Assembly (NCBI GenBank): GCA_002346435.1
Contig: DDZT01000093.1
Location: 1 to 39,572, forward strand
DNA: 39,572 nucleotides
Origin: Anaerolineales bacterium UBA3001
GTDB taxonomy: Bacteria > Chloroflexota > Anaerolineae > Anaerolineales > UBA11657
Direction: 5' to 3'
Position 1 is the stretch's first letter; every line of letters begins with the position of its first letter. Below are positions 7,934-18,300 of the stretch, one piece after another. Under the pieces are notes generated by a model. That model ran no database searches and was not told the origin of the DNA. It worked only from the letters and a program-made list of their open reading frames with translations. Both the position numbers and the translations under genes were made by a program.

Positions 7934-9574
7934 ATGAACGACTCAACAACAACTGTTAATGGATCATTGCTTGGAGAGATGACAAAAGCAGCACTGACAT
8001 GGCTGCAATCCAACAAAGAAGAAGTAAATGCACTAAATGTTTTTCCAATACCTGATGGGGATACGGGAATAAACATGGTTCTCACAATGCAATCTGCTTG
8101 TGACAGCCTAAGCGAACCGACTTCAACCAATGTCTCAGAAGTGGCTAGTCAACTAGCCAATGGTGCACTTATGGGTGGACGTGGAAATTCAGGAATTATA
8201 TTATCTCAGATATGGCGTGGCATCGCTAATGGCCTTGAAGGATTAGAAGAATTTGGAACAAAAGAATTGGCCATAGCTCTAGAACAAGCTTCCGAATGTG
8301 CATATCACAATGTTGTTAAACCAGTGGAAGGCACAATACTGACTGTAATAAGAGATGCAAGTGAAGAAGCAATGCAAGTCGCAAAAGACGAACTCGATAT
8401 CGTAAATCTGCTTAAGAAAATCATTGTTGCATGCGAACAATCCGTACAATCAACACCTGATCTATTACCTATACTAAAACAGGCAGGTAAAGTAGACGCA
8501 GGGGGTTATGGACTGCAGTTGATGTTCGAAGGTATGCTACGGCACCTCTGTGGAGATCCTGTAGACGTAACGCCAGATAAAAAGTTTGCCCCTCTGGATA
8601 CTACCAATATTGAAGATCTACTTGAGGCTGTAGATCCAAGTCAGGAGTGGGAAGTGGTTGTAGATTTGCAGCCTTATGAAGATGCAATGTTAGACATATT
8701 CTATGCAAAATTAGAATCGGTAGGCACTTCTATTCAAATTGGCGAAGGTGAAGACGTATTGAAAGTACACATTCACTTACGAAAAGATAAGCGTTTCGAA
8801 CCAATAACGTTAGCAGAAGATGTTGGAACAGTAATAAACGTACATATGGAAAACTTGATTCATCAAATGAGTCCCTTTCTGCCAGGAGAATCACGGTCTA
8901 ACACTAACTACACACCTGGCCAGATATTAGCTACGGTTGTATCGGCGGGCACCGGATTTACAAAAATATTTTCATCAAACCCAGCTGTGGTAGTTGTACC
9001 AGGTGGCCAAACGATGAATTCAAGTACGGAAGAGATTCTAGAATCTTTTGAATCACTTCCGGCTGAACAAGTTGTAATACTACCAAATAACCCGAACATC
9101 ATCTTAGCTGCGGAACAGGCAGCCAAAATAAGTAAAAAAGATGTGTCTATTGTACCAACCAAAAGTATTCCGCAAGGAATTGCTGCAATGTTGGCTTTTG
9201 ACCCTGACGAATCACTCGACAAAATAGTTGAAGCTATGATTCTTAATTCCCAAGAAGTAAAGAGTGGTGAAGTTACTACTGCTACCCAGAGTACAACATG
9301 GAACAACCTAAAAATCAGCAAAGGGGAAATAATAGGTCTGTATGATAAAGAATTAGTTTGCGTAGCTGAAAACCCATCTGAATGTGCTAAACAATTATTA
9401 CATACTATGATAGATAATGATTCTGAGTTAATTACACTATATTACGGTGCTGATATTAGTATTGACGAAGCAGATATACTAAGTAGTAGCATTGAATCAA
9501 CATATTCTGATTTGGAAGTTGAAATTTATTTTGGTGGTCAACCACTATATCATTACATTATATCGGTCGAATAA
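7934..9574 (+). CDS. fakA: fatty acid kinase catalytic subunit FakA (DAK/YloV family)
   Basis: FakA phosphorylates a fatty acid held by a FakB protein, giving acyl-phosphate for phospholipid synthesis. From ATG 7934 the protein is 546 aa, matching the usual length of about 550. The N-terminal DAK2/DhaL kinase domain shows the Mg-ATP motif DGDTG at residues 41-45 and GGRGNSG at 81-87. A middle domain and a C-terminal domain with GGQTMNSSTEEIL and LPNNPNI follow, as in the YloV family. An in-frame GTG at 7796 would add 46 residues without family similarity and lacks a ribosome site, so I reject it. The fakB-like degV gene follows after 9 bases, so kinase and lipid-binding partner are made together, upstream of recG. 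Confidence 0.93.
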   Translation: MNDSTTTVNGSLLGEMTKAALTWLQSNKEEVNALNVFPIPDGDTGINMVLTMQSACDSLSEPTSTNVSEVASQLANGALMGGRGNSGIILSQIWRGIANGLEGLEEFGTKELAIALEQASECAYHNVVKPVEGTILTVIRDASEEAMQVAKDELDIVNLLKKIIVACEQSVQSTPDLLPILKQAGKVDAGGYGLQLMFEGMLRHLCGDPVDVTPDKKFAPLDTTNIEDLLEAVDPSQEWEVVVDLQPYEDAMLDIFYAKLESVGTSIQIGEGEDVLKVHIHLRKDKRFEPITLAEDVGTVINVHMENLIHQMSPFLPGESRSNTNYTPGQILATVVSAGTGFTKIFSSNPAVVVVPGGQTMNSSTEEILESFESLPAEQVVILPNNPNIILAAEQAAKISKKDVSIVPTKSIPQGIAAMLAFDPDESLDKIVEAMILNSQEVKSGEVTTATQSTTWNNLKISKGEIIGLYDKELVCVAENPSECAKQLLHTMIDNDSELITLYYGADISIDEADILSSSIESTYSDLEVEIYFGGQPLYHYIISVE

Positions 9575-9583
9575 AAATAACTT

Positions 9584-10459
9584 ATGAAAAAAACACGAAT
9601 TGTCACAGATGGAAGTGTCCATTTCCCAGATCCAGAAATAGCTAGAAAGCACCGCATTAACGTTGTGCCTTATTCTATTGATGTTAACAGGCGTACCATG
9701 ACAGATGGTCTAGGCAATATTTCTCCAGAGAGATACTTAGATCATGTAGCAAAAAGCAATGCCAGACCCGAGGTAAAAGCTCCTACTATTGATAATTTCA
9801 CAGAATCTTTCAAAATCCTTGAACAATCAAAAACGGATATTCTCTGCCTATGTGCATCACAACACCTGAGTGACGCCTGGCACAATGCAATAAAGGCAGC
9901 CGATATAGTACAAGGCAAAATCAAGATAGTTGTTATAGACTCATTGACGACTTCTATTGGACTAGGTCTAATGATTGAAGCCGCCACTAATGCTATAGCT
10001 TCGGGCGCATCTATAGACGAAGCAGCATATATAGTACGCAAACGTATTCCCAATGTGTATGGAATCTTCTTCATGGAATCAATGCAATACCTGCAATATG
10101 GAGGTTGGGTTGGACCGGCCCAATCAACTCTGGCTACGATGCTAGGGGTCAAACCCATCTTTGCTCTTGAGTCCGGTGGATTTATTCCTTTTGAAAAAGT
10201 CCGTACTCGCACTCAAGCTTTGGAGCGACTTATGGAATTTGCAACGGAGTTTCCTGAGATAGAACAGCTTACAGTGCTGCGTGGCAGAGCACGTGTCGCT
10301 AGTGCTGCTCGACAACTTCGCACGCGACTAGGAGATATATACCCAAATGCTAGGATCACAAATGCGATATTTGGTCCGATATTGGCGTCGTTGATTGGAC
10401 CTGACGGATTAGGAATAATTCTGTGCGAACATGATTCTGACACGAAATTAGGAGAATGA
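9584..10459 (+). CDS. DegV family fatty-acid-binding protein (FakB)
   Basis: The 291-residue protein is a DegV fold, the acyl-carrier partner of FakA. The N-terminus has the IVTDGSVHFP segment corresponding to the family's VTDSTADLP block, then ISPERYLD and the VKAPTIDNF stretch where most members have TSQPS. The second lobe has LQYGGWVGPAQS and KVRTRTQALERL, both typical of the family. The gene follows fakA by 9 bases with no Shine-Dalgarno, and its stop overlaps the recG start as ATGA, so translation is probably coupled. Many genomes hold several FakB proteins that differ in acyl-chain preference; which chain this one prefers cannot be told. Confidence 0.9.
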   Translation: MKKTRIVTDGSVHFPDPEIARKHRINVVPYSIDVNRRTMTDGLGNISPERYLDHVAKSNARPEVKAPTIDNFTESFKILEQSKTDILCLCASQHLSDAWHNAIKAADIVQGKIKIVVIDSLTTSIGLGLMIEAATNAIASGASIDEAAYIVRKRIPNVYGIFFMESMQYLQYGGWVGPAQSTLATMLGVKPIFALESGGFIPFEKVRTRTQALERLMEFATEFPEIEQLTVLRGRARVASAARQLRTRLGDIYPNARITNAIFGPILASLIGPDGLGIILCEHDSDTKLGE

Positions 10460-12900
10460 GTACTGAGAACGACGTCCTTTTTAGAATATTGCAAACCGAA
10501 GCAGCACGCGGACATGATAACAAAACCGTAATCGGTGGTATTAGCAAAATTGCACCTCACTGGATAACATCTGCGAATTCGTCAGGATTAGACGCTGATA
10601 CAATCAGCAAAGTGGCTGATAAATTAGAGCAATATTCAAGTCTATCATTAGCTGATCGAAAAATCATGGCTCATGAATTGGTAGAGATATTGACTTACCA
10701 CTATACTAGTAACGCTCCAACAAACAATACGCAAGTTCAAGAAATAAACAACACTAAATCTGATAGGTATAATATACCAACAAAATCTCACAGTACTGAT
10801 AGTGAATTTTGTCTGGAAACACCTCTCACTGCACTTGCTGGAATAGGACCAAGCAATGCCAACAAACTCAAAAAGCTTGGCTTAAATAATATTGGAGATG
10901 CTCTTTACCACTTTCCACATCGCTATATTGACTATTCATCTCTAAAGTCGATTAAACATGTGCGATATGGTGACGATGTCACAATCATAGCAAAAGTCAC
11001 ACAAATCCGACAACGTAAAACACGCGGCGGTAAATTAAGTGTTGTTGAAGTAGATATCACTGACGGAACTGGAACTATAGTTTGCAATTGGTTCAACCAG
11101 CCCTGGTTAGAAAAACAGTTAAGTCCGGGCAAAGAAATACAGGTATCTGGACGTATAGATGTTTATCTAGGCAAAAAGGTTATCTCAAGCCCCGATTGGG
11201 AATCAGTAGACAAGCAATCTATTCATACTGGTCGTATTGTACCTGTATACCATTTGACAAAGGGTATAACAGCAAAAACAATGCGCAACTGGATGTATAA
11301 AATCGTACATACAATAGCAGACAACATCCTTGATCCACTTCCCAAAGAAATGCGTAACAGACTCAAATTGCCTGATGCTAAATCTGCTTTATCCTGTATC
11401 CACTTTCCAGATTCACAAGACCAACTTCAAGCTGCACAAAGACGTATAGCTTTTTCTGAGTTTCTGATATTACATCTAGGCATGCGAATAAGAAAATCGT
11501 CAAATAAGAAAAGAACCAGTCACAAGTTTGTTGTAAGTGAAAAATGGCTGCAAGCAGCTATCGCATCGCTACCATTCACTCTCACTACGGCACAAATTAG
11601 AGTGGTTGATGAAATACTGCATGACATCTCTCAATCAAGCCCAATGTCTAGATTGGTACAGGGCGATGTCGGATCTGGCAAAACAATAATTGCAGCTATG
11701 GCGTTAGCTGCAATTACAAAAAATGGTGCGCAAGCCGCTCTAATGGCTCCTACCAGTATCCTGGCGGAACAACATTATAAAAGTATCTGCAGTCTACTTA
11801 GTGGAATTCCTGACTTAAATTTAGGAGGCGATGATACCCCTTACATCAGACTGCTTTTAGGTAGCACGACAGAGAAAGAACGTACCGAAATCGCAAAAGG
11901 ACTGCAAGATGAGACTATCAAAATTCTAATTGGAACACACGCCCTAATCCAAGATACAGTGAAATTCTCTAATCTAGCTCTTACTGTGGTAGACGAACAA
12001 CATCGCTTTGGGGTAGAACAACGAGCAGCCTTGCGTAGGAAAGGTAATGAACCTCACTTAATGGTAATGACTGCTACTCCAATTCCTAGATCACTAGCTT
12101 TAACACTTTATGGTGATTTGGATCTGAGCATCATAGATGAATTGCCACCGGGACGTAAACCAGTTGAAACACGGGTGGTTTACCCTACACAACGTAAGGA
12201 TATGTACAATTTCATATCGAAACAAATCAAGAATGGCGGTCAAGCGTTTCTGATCTATCCAATAATAGAAGAATCTGACACTCTACAAGTGAAAGCCGCT
12301 GTAAATGAACACGAAAGACTTCAAAATGAGGTTTTCTCAGCATTCCAAGTAGGACTACTGCATGGCAAGATGAAGTCAGCCGATAAATATGATGAAATAA
12401 CCAATTTTCGAAATGGTAATATAGATATCTTAGTTTCCACTACTGTAATCGAAGTAGGAGTAGACATACCTAATGCGTCTATAATGGTTGTCGAAAATGC
12501 GAACAGGTTTGGACTAGCTCAGTTACATCAGTTAAGGGGAAGAGTAGGACGTGGCGAACAAAAATCTTACTGCCTACTAGTAGCAGAAGAAACAAACGAA
12601 TTGTTTCCAGAAAATAATAGTGCTAACGACCGACTAAAAATCATGGAATCTAACACAGATGGATTTGTTTTAGCAGAGAAAGACTTGCAATTGCGCGGAC
12701 CTGGTGATTTCCTGGGTACTCGTCAAACTGGTTTCTCATTTCAACTAGCAAACCTCAGCGATATGGCACTGATACAATTAACTCTCAATGAGGCTGAAAA
12801 TTTGCTTGTTAATGACCCTGATTTAAGCATGCCTGAACATTCTATGCTAGCTAATGTAATATTCAATAATGTCCAAAACTACATGACCAAAAGGAGTTAG
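10456..12900 (+). CDS. recG: ATP-dependent DNA helicase RecG
   Basis: RecG remodels stalled forks and Holliday junctions. The protein is 814 aa, longer than E. coli RecG because of an extra helical N-terminal region of roughly 110 residues, as often seen in Chloroflexota. After it comes the OB-fold wedge domain (about 120-290), then Walker A GDVGSGKT at 403-410 and a DEQH box at 513-516. The C-terminal helicase lobe has LVSTTVIEVGVDIPNA, QLRGRVGRG and the TRB motif region ending GPGDFLGTRQTG. The start overlaps the degV stop by 4 bases; GGAG lies only one base upstream, so initiation probably depends on coupling. It is followed by coaD after 4 bases. Confidence 0.97.
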   Translation: MSTENDVLFRILQTEAARGHDNKTVIGGISKIAPHWITSANSSGLDADTISKVADKLEQYSSLSLADRKIMAHELVEILTYHYTSNAPTNNTQVQEINNTKSDRYNIPTKSHSTDSEFCLETPLTALAGIGPSNANKLKKLGLNNIGDALYHFPHRYIDYSSLKSIKHVRYGDDVTIIAKVTQIRQRKTRGGKLSVVEVDITDGTGTIVCNWFNQPWLEKQLSPGKEIQVSGRIDVYLGKKVISSPDWESVDKQSIHTGRIVPVYHLTKGITAKTMRNWMYKIVHTIADNILDPLPKEMRNRLKLPDAKSALSCIHFPDSQDQLQAAQRRIAFSEFLILHLGMRIRKSSNKKRTSHKFVVSEKWLQAAIASLPFTLTTAQIRVVDEILHDISQSSPMSRLVQGDVGSGKTIIAAMALAAITKNGAQAALMAPTSILAEQHYKSICSLLSGIPDLNLGGDDTPYIRLLLGSTTEKERTEIAKGLQDETIKILIGTHALIQDTVKFSNLALTVVDEQHRFGVEQRAALRRKGNEPHLMVMTATPIPRSLALTLYGDLDLSIIDELPPGRKPVETRVVYPTQRKDMYNFISKQIKNGGQAFLIYPIIEESDTLQVKAAVNEHERLQNEVFSAFQVGLLHGKMKSADKYDEITNFRNGNIDILVSTTVIEVGVDIPNASIMVVENANRFGLAQLHQLRGRVGRGEQKSYCLLVAEETNELFPENNSANDRLKIMESNTDGFVLAEKDLQLRGPGDFLGTRQTGFSFQLANLSDMALIQLTLNEAENLLVNDPDLSMPEHSMLANVIFNNVQNYMTKRS

Positions 12901-12904
12901 TGAC

Positions 12905-13411
12905 ATGGCACTCAAAGCAGTATTTCCAGGCACATTCGATCCAATACATTACGGGCACATTGACATTGTCAAACGCGGATGTGCCCTATTTGATGAAGTA
13001 GTAGTTGCTGTATATAATCGTCCATTGAAGGATTTGCTTTTTTCACGACACGAGAGGATGCAACTCGTACAGGAAGCATTTCTAACAACAGACAATGTAA
13101 CAATCGAGAGTTACGATGGACTCACAGTAGATTTCTGCGATTCTGTTGATGCAAAAATAATACTTCGGGGCCTGAGAGTTTTTTCTGATTTTGAGCATGA
13201 GTTCCGCATGGCTCTCGCTAACCGTCGTCTAGCACATGGAATAGATACAGTATCACTAATCACTAGTGAGCAGCATACTTTTCTTAGTTCAAGTACGGTA
13301 CGTGAGATTGCTGCATTAGGTGGTGATGTAAGTTCTATGGTGCCCGATTTCGTACTTGAGGCTTTGGAAAAAAAGCTTGCTCAAGACTATATTAAATCAG
13401 AAGACGTGTAA
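12905..13411 (+). CDS. coaD: phosphopantetheine adenylyltransferase
   Basis: CoaD transfers AMP from ATP to 4'-phosphopantetheine, the fourth step of coenzyme A synthesis. The 168-residue protein shows the nucleotidyltransferase signature PGTFDPIHYGH with T10 and H18, then YNRPLKDLLFS, the RGLRVFSDFEHEF block and the C-terminal SSSTVREIA, as in the family. AGGAG at 12892-12896 lies 8 bases before the ATG and inside the recG end, giving a tight operon. Its position between recG and rpmF is shared by many bacteria. Confidence 0.97.
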   Translation: MALKAVFPGTFDPIHYGHIDIVKRGCALFDEVVVAVYNRPLKDLLFSRHERMQLVQEAFLTTDNVTIESYDGLTVDFCDSVDAKIILRGLRVFSDFEHEFRMALANRRLAHGIDTVSLITSEQHTFLSSSTVREIAALGGDVSSMVPDFVLEALEKKLAQDYIKSEDV

Positions 13412-13459
13412 AATAGACTTGCAACCAATTTATATGCACTAACTGTGGAGTGAGCACTC

Positions 13460-13936
13460 ATGGATATATTGCACTTTGTAGACCGTCTGGAAAATATAGT
13501 ACGTGAATCACGCACACTGCCATTATCACGCAAACTATTACTAGACGAAGAAAAACTAATTGACATCATAGATCAAATGCGAGTGTCAGTACCGGATGTT
13601 GTGAAACAAGCACAAAAGGTCACTGCTGAAAGGGACCGTCAACTTGCTCAAGCGCAAGAAGAGGCGGAGCGCATTAAACAGCTAGCGAAAGCAGAAAGTC
13701 AAATGATTTTAGAAAAGGATCAGATTACTAAAGATGCTCACGTCCGAGCTAAAGAAATCGTAGATGATGCTCACAGACAATCAGCAAAGATATATGCTGA
13801 TGCGGACAAATATGTAATGGACAAATTTAACCTTATGGAAAGACATTTACTTAGTATAGTCAAACAAGTGCGTAATGGCATACAGATATTACAGGCTCCT
13901 GACGACACTCAGCAACCACCTGCACAAGACAAGTGA
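13460..13936 (+). CDS. DivIVA/SepIVA-like coiled-coil protein
   Basis: This 158-residue protein has an N-terminal block (MDILHFVDRLENIV...LLDEEKLIDIIDQMRVSVP) followed by a long charged helix from about residue 45 to 125. That helix is rich in Ala, Glu, Gln and Lys, typical of a coiled coil. No signal peptide or membrane span is visible. Proteins of this kind are found after coaD in Actinobacteria and Chloroflexota; the actinobacterial relative SepIVA is a DivIVA-like septation factor. Automatic tools often label them ATPase or ATP-synthase-b-like because of the helix, without evidence of catalysis. The start ATG has GGAG at 13447-13450. A role in cell-envelope or division organisation is an inference. 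Confidence 0.75.
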   Translation: MDILHFVDRLENIVRESRTLPLSRKLLLDEEKLIDIIDQMRVSVPDVVKQAQKVTAERDRQLAQAQEEAERIKQLAKAESQMILEKDQITKDAHVRAKEIVDDAHRQSAKIYADADKYVMDKFNLMERHLLSIVKQVRNGIQILQAPDDTQQPPAQDK

Positions 13937-13938
13937 AC

Positions 13939-13968
13939 TTGACAGAGTGTTCTCTCAACCCTTATAAT
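13939..13968 (+). promoter_or_regulatory. consensus sigma-A promoter of rpmF
   Basis: TTGACA (13939-13944) and TATAAT (13963-13968), both perfect, are separated by 18 bases. Transcription would start near 13975, leaving about 52 nt of leader before the rpmF GTG. This excludes an upstream start at 13970 for the rpmF reading frame. Confidence 0.85.
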
Positions 13969-14026
13969 CTTGTCTGTTGTATTTTTTCAAGAGTTTAATG
14001 AAGTTAGGAATAATGAGGAAAAACTA

Positions 14027-14209
14027 GTGACTCCGTTACCCAAGCGCAAACACTCTAAAGGACGTCGCAATCGTAGACGTGCCCATGATGCGTTACAATC
14101 CAAGCAACTTTCCGTGTGCGCAAACTGTGGCGAGCTACATCTATCGCACTGTATTTGTGAGCATTGTGGACATTATGGAGGACGATCAATATTAGAGGTT
14201 GAACGCTAG
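14027..14209 (+). CDS. rpmF: 50S ribosomal protein L32
   Basis: From GTG 14027 the product is 60 residues, the normal L32 length. It starts with the family's PKRKHSKGRRNRRRAH block and ends with a zinc finger formed by C31, C34, C44 and C47; C42 is an additional Cys. The start is fixed by GAGGA at 14015-14019, seven bases upstream, and by the promoter at 13939-13968. A longer frame from 13970 would begin before the expected RNA start. The YceD/DUF177 gene that often precedes rpmF is absent here. Two hairpins follow the stop. Confidence 0.95.
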   Translation: MTPLPKRKHSKGRRNRRRAHDALQSKQLSVCANCGELHLSHCICEHCGHYGGRSILEVER

Positions 14210-14223
14210 TTCAACCTTTGTTT
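14196..14223 (+). terminator. first terminator-like hairpin after rpmF
   Basis: A 9-bp stem (AGGTTGAAC at 14196-14204, GTTCAACCT at 14209-14217) closes a 4-nt loop that contains most of the rpmF stop codon and is followed by TTGTTT. Confidence 0.6.
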
Positions 14224-14234
14224 AATGAATGTCG

Positions 14235-14263
14235 AGGCCGTCATGAGAACGGCCTTTTTGTTT
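14235..14263 (+). terminator. second, strong rho-independent terminator, just before fabD
   Basis: The stem AGGCCGT (14235-14241) pairs with ACGGCCT (14249-14255), with a 7-nt loop and a T-rich tail (TTTTGTTT). The tail ends only four bases before the fabD ATG, which is unusually close. Confidence 0.85.
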
Positions 14264-14267
14264 GAAT

Positions 14268-15215
14268 ATGCTCAATCCAGATACAACAGCATTCGTGTTT
14301 CCAGGCCAAGGTTCCCAAAGCATTGGTATGGGTTATGACTTGGCTTCAAATCACCCGAGCGCCAAGAAAATCTTCACCAAAGCCAACAAAATACTTGGAT
14401 TAGACCTAAGTGGTCTATGCTGGGAAGGTCCAAAAGCCAAACTCGATGACACCTACAACACTCAGCCAGCCTTGTATACATGCAGCATGGCAGTTCTAAC
14501 AGCCTTACAAGAAAAACTAGGAGAGTTCACACCTGCATTCGCCGCTGGACACTCATTAGGAGAAATTAGTGCTTTAGCGGCAACGGGAGCCATGACCTTT
14601 GAAGATGGTCTCAAGCTGGTAAGAGAACGAGGACGCTTAATGAGACTAGCTGGAGAAAATAATCCTGGTGGTATGGCAGCTATTTTAAAAATGGGAAGCA
14701 CTAGACTCATGGAAATATGTAAACAGGCTAGCCAAGAAACAGGTCTTTATGTTCAGGTGGCAAATGATAATTGTCCAGGACAACTAGTAATTTCGGGTGA
14801 TAATATTGCTTTAGATAGAGCAATTGATCTTGTGGTCAACAGCGAATCTTGTAAAGCTGTACGTCTACCAATTTCTATTGCAGCTCACTCACCTCTCATG
14901 AGTTACATATCAGATGAATATAATAATGCTGTACATTCTATCGTGTTTAGTCGACCTAACACTAAGATAGTAGGAAATGTTAGTGTTACCCATATAAATA
15001 CTCCGGATGAAATAAAGAAAGAATTAGGCAATCAGCTCACTGCACCAGTGCGTTGGCGGGAAACCATAGAATATTTACTTGGCAAAGGAGTGACCAATTT
15101 TGTAGAAATCGGAACCGGCAAAGTTTTGACTGGATTATTGCGTCGTATAGACCGGAAAGCCTCTGGTCATGTCATAGATGACAATAATGCTATATCACAA
15201 ATAGTCTCTGCATGA
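14268..15215 (+). CDS. fabD: malonyl-CoA:ACP transacylase
   Basis: FabD loads malonyl groups onto acyl carrier protein for fatty acid synthesis. The 315-residue protein has the N-terminal FPGQGSQ oxyanion motif, the nucleophile in GHSLGE (S96 from this start), the PISIAAHSP segment that supplies the catalytic His, and the C-terminal VEIGTGKVLTGLL. ATG 14268 is preferred over TTG 14262 because the latter starts inside the terminator tail. No Shine-Dalgarno precedes it and a terminator ends four bases upstream. The gene is therefore either leaderless from a local promoter or reached by read-through. plsX, fabG and acpP, its common neighbours, are not here. Confidence 0.95.
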   Translation: MLNPDTTAFVFPGQGSQSIGMGYDLASNHPSAKKIFTKANKILGLDLSGLCWEGPKAKLDDTYNTQPALYTCSMAVLTALQEKLGEFTPAFAAGHSLGEISALAATGAMTFEDGLKLVRERGRLMRLAGENNPGGMAAILKMGSTRLMEICKQASQETGLYVQVANDNCPGQLVISGDNIALDRAIDLVVNSESCKAVRLPISIAAHSPLMSYISDEYNNAVHSIVFSRPNTKIVGNVSVTHINTPDEIKKELGNQLTAPVRWRETIEYLLGKGVTNFVEIGTGKVLTGLLRRIDRKASGHVIDDNNAISQIVSA

Positions 15216-15284
15216 ATTTATATACTCCTTTATATGCTCCAATATTGTCCATAGAAAACGAGGCAACGCCGTATATATCTCCTA

Positions 15285-15290
15285 TATAAT
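15285..15290 (+). promoter_or_regulatory. -10 box close to smc start
   Basis: TATAAT lies 14 bases before the smc ATG with no Shine-Dalgarno between, so the RNA leader would be about 7 nt. No convincing -35 is present. Confidence 0.45.
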
Positions 15291-15304
15291 AGCGTAATCA
15301 GACC

Positions 15305-18300
15305 ATGATACGACGCTTAACACGAATTGAACTTCAAGGTTATAAGACCTTCGCTGCAAACACCAATATAGAATTTGGTGACGTCACTTGCATAGTTGGA
15401 CCTAATGGCTCAGGAAAAAGCAACATAGCTGATGGGGTGCGTTGGGTTCTTGGAGAACAATCTTTTTCGCTTCTGCGTGGTCGTAAAACTGCAGACATGA
15501 TATTCTCAGGTTCGCAAGAAAGATCTCGAGCTAGCATGGCCTCTGCAACCATAGTATTTGATAATTCAGATGGTTGGTTACCAATTGATTTTGCTGAAGT
15601 AAGTCTTACAAGACGCGCCTATAGGGATGGTCAAAACGAATACCTAATCAATGGTCAAAAAACACGCCTGCGCGATGTGACTGATCTTTTGGGTACAGTT
15701 GGGCTTGCGCAACGCACATACACAGTTATTGGACAAGGACTCGTAGATACCGCGCTTTCGATCAAAGCAGATGAACGCAGAAAATTATTTGAAGAAGCAG
15801 CTGGTATAGGCGTATATCGACAGAAACGAGAAGATGCCACTCGTAAGCTGGATCAAACACAGCGTAATGTAGAAAGGGTATCAGATATACTGGCTGAAAT
15901 ACGACCACGATTACGCGCTCTAGATAGACAAGCAAGACGAGCACGAGATTTCAAGCAAGTACAACAAGATTTACATCACTTACTACGGACTTGGTATGGA
16001 TATCACTGGCAAAATGCACAGGATACATATGCGCAGTCACTGAAACAACTTGAATATAGCAAACAAGACTTGTCAAAACTGTGGACAGAACAAGAAGCTC
16101 AGGCAGAAAAAATTGCAAAACATAGAGAGGAAGTAGCAGCGAAACGTTCTCAGGTAACGGCATGGCATAACGAAGCCGCTAAACTGCACGAAAATTACCA
16201 ATCGCACTATCGAGAAATTGCCGTAGCAGAGGAACGTGTTCGTAACATCAAACAACAAAGAGACACAATCGAATCTGAATTAATTTCATTTAGAACTAAC
16301 CTTGAACTACATAGCAGCAAAGTTAAGGAGGCAGAGTCAAATAGAGCAAAATTAATGGCAGAAAGAGATAAAGCTCTACATCAGTTCACAGAAGCTAAGT
16401 CACAATCTGAGCAACAACAAAGCAAACTGGCAACACTGAAAAAGCAAGAAGCGGATGCTCTCCTTCATAAAGCTAACCTAAAAGAACAGCTGCTAACTTT
16501 TCAAGCCAAAAACAAAGCATTAAGTGATAACCGGCAGTACATAAGTGTTGAAATAAAGGACTCAGAGAAAGACTTGCAGGAATCTGACTTAAGTATCCAG
16601 GCATTGGAAACAACATTAGCTGAATTAGAGAACAAAAACAAAGAAGCCCAAGTAGAACTAGGTAGTGCTACAAACAAGCGCAACAATTTGTCTAAAACAC
16701 TGCATACTATCCGCACAGAAGTAGAGCAAATTGGGGAACAGTTGGCTGAAGCAAATGATGAATCTGAACGACTGCAAACCAAACAAAGATGGATTTCTCA
16801 CCAAAGACTAGGACAAGACAAAGGAGCTACAGGACCCGAAATAATTAGACGTGCTTCTGAAAAAGGTACTTTAAAAAGTTATATGGGTACTATAGCTGAA
16901 ATAATTAGTGTCGATCAAGATTTGGAGACGGCCATAAGTGCAGCATTGGGGAAAAATATACAAGCTATATTATTGGAAAATAGTTCTTCAGTGGATTCGA
17001 TCAAAGACTTACTTGAAAAGCATGGTGGTAGAGCTACCCTACTCCCACTTGATAAACTGCGTGCACAAAAGTCATCATTAGCTGTAAAAAACGACGGGTT
17101 TATTGGCTGGGCTACTGATTTAATCAAATGTGACAAGCAATATCGCAATGCGATCAACATATTATTAGATAACACAGCAATTTGTATTGATAGTAGATCT
17201 GCACAGATGATTGCTGAACAACTTCCATTTGGTGCAATGTCTGTTACCCAGGAAGGCGAAGTTTACTATGCAAATGGGCCTACAATTTTAGGTAAAGCAA
17301 CAGAAACAGACAGCTTAGTTCTCGCACGAGAAGCTCGCAATCTGCCTGATCAAATAGATGCTGCTAATGCAAAACGTGACACGCTATCAGACACAAAGGA
17401 CAAACTTGTTGCACAATTAAGGGACACTAGAGACATATTTGATGATTTTCAGCCCACACTCGACGAATTGCTAGACCAAGAACTCAATGTTTCTAATGAA
17501 CGAGATTCTACTGTTATAGAATTAGAAAGAGCACAATCCAACCATAACTGGACTGAGCAGATGATAGCAACACTACAAACTAGATTAAACAAAGTTGATG
17601 AGGAAATACTAACCGGCACGAAAGAAATTGAACTGCTGACAATTAAACATTTGGACTCAGAGAAAAAATCTCTGGAGTTTCATAATTTGGTCATGGGTTT
17701 AGATACTAGTGATATATCTAGTATTTTAACTAGTTGTCAAACAAATCTAGCAGTAGCTGAACGCGCATTAAAAGACGCAGAAACCAGAGACGTGGAACTA
17801 AATTCTGTATATAAGACCGAAGTTGAACGTATAGACTCCCGCAAATCACAGCTTACAAAACTAGATTCGCAACTGTCCGATATTGAGACCAACATTGCAA
17901 AACTAAGCAAGTTCCAAATGAAATCTCAACAAGATATTGCTAAATTGCAACAGCTTATTGAGCCGGAAGAAAACACCATTCATGCACTTGAGATCAAAAT
18001 GGTCAGTGATGATGGTCCTGAAAGTAAATTCAGGGATGTCATACATAACATGGAGCATCGACATGCACAAGCACAATTGGAATTACAGCGTCAACAGGAC
18101 CATCTTGACTCATTACAGACTCAGATTAATGATGACTTTGGCCTAGCTGATATTGAATTTGGAGAAAATATAACAGGCTCAGTACCTTTACCTTTTGATC
18201 AAATAGTAGAACATTTAGATTATGTATCTGAACTCCCAGAAGATATTGAAGATTCTATTAATCGACTTCGTATACAGATGCGCCGAATAGGTGGAATCAA

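Noticed and set aside
14201..14212. GAAC-4-GTTC, looks like a LexA box before fabD
   Set aside because: It is part of the 9-bp stem of the hairpin that ends rpmF and includes its stop codon; the terminator explanation is simpler.
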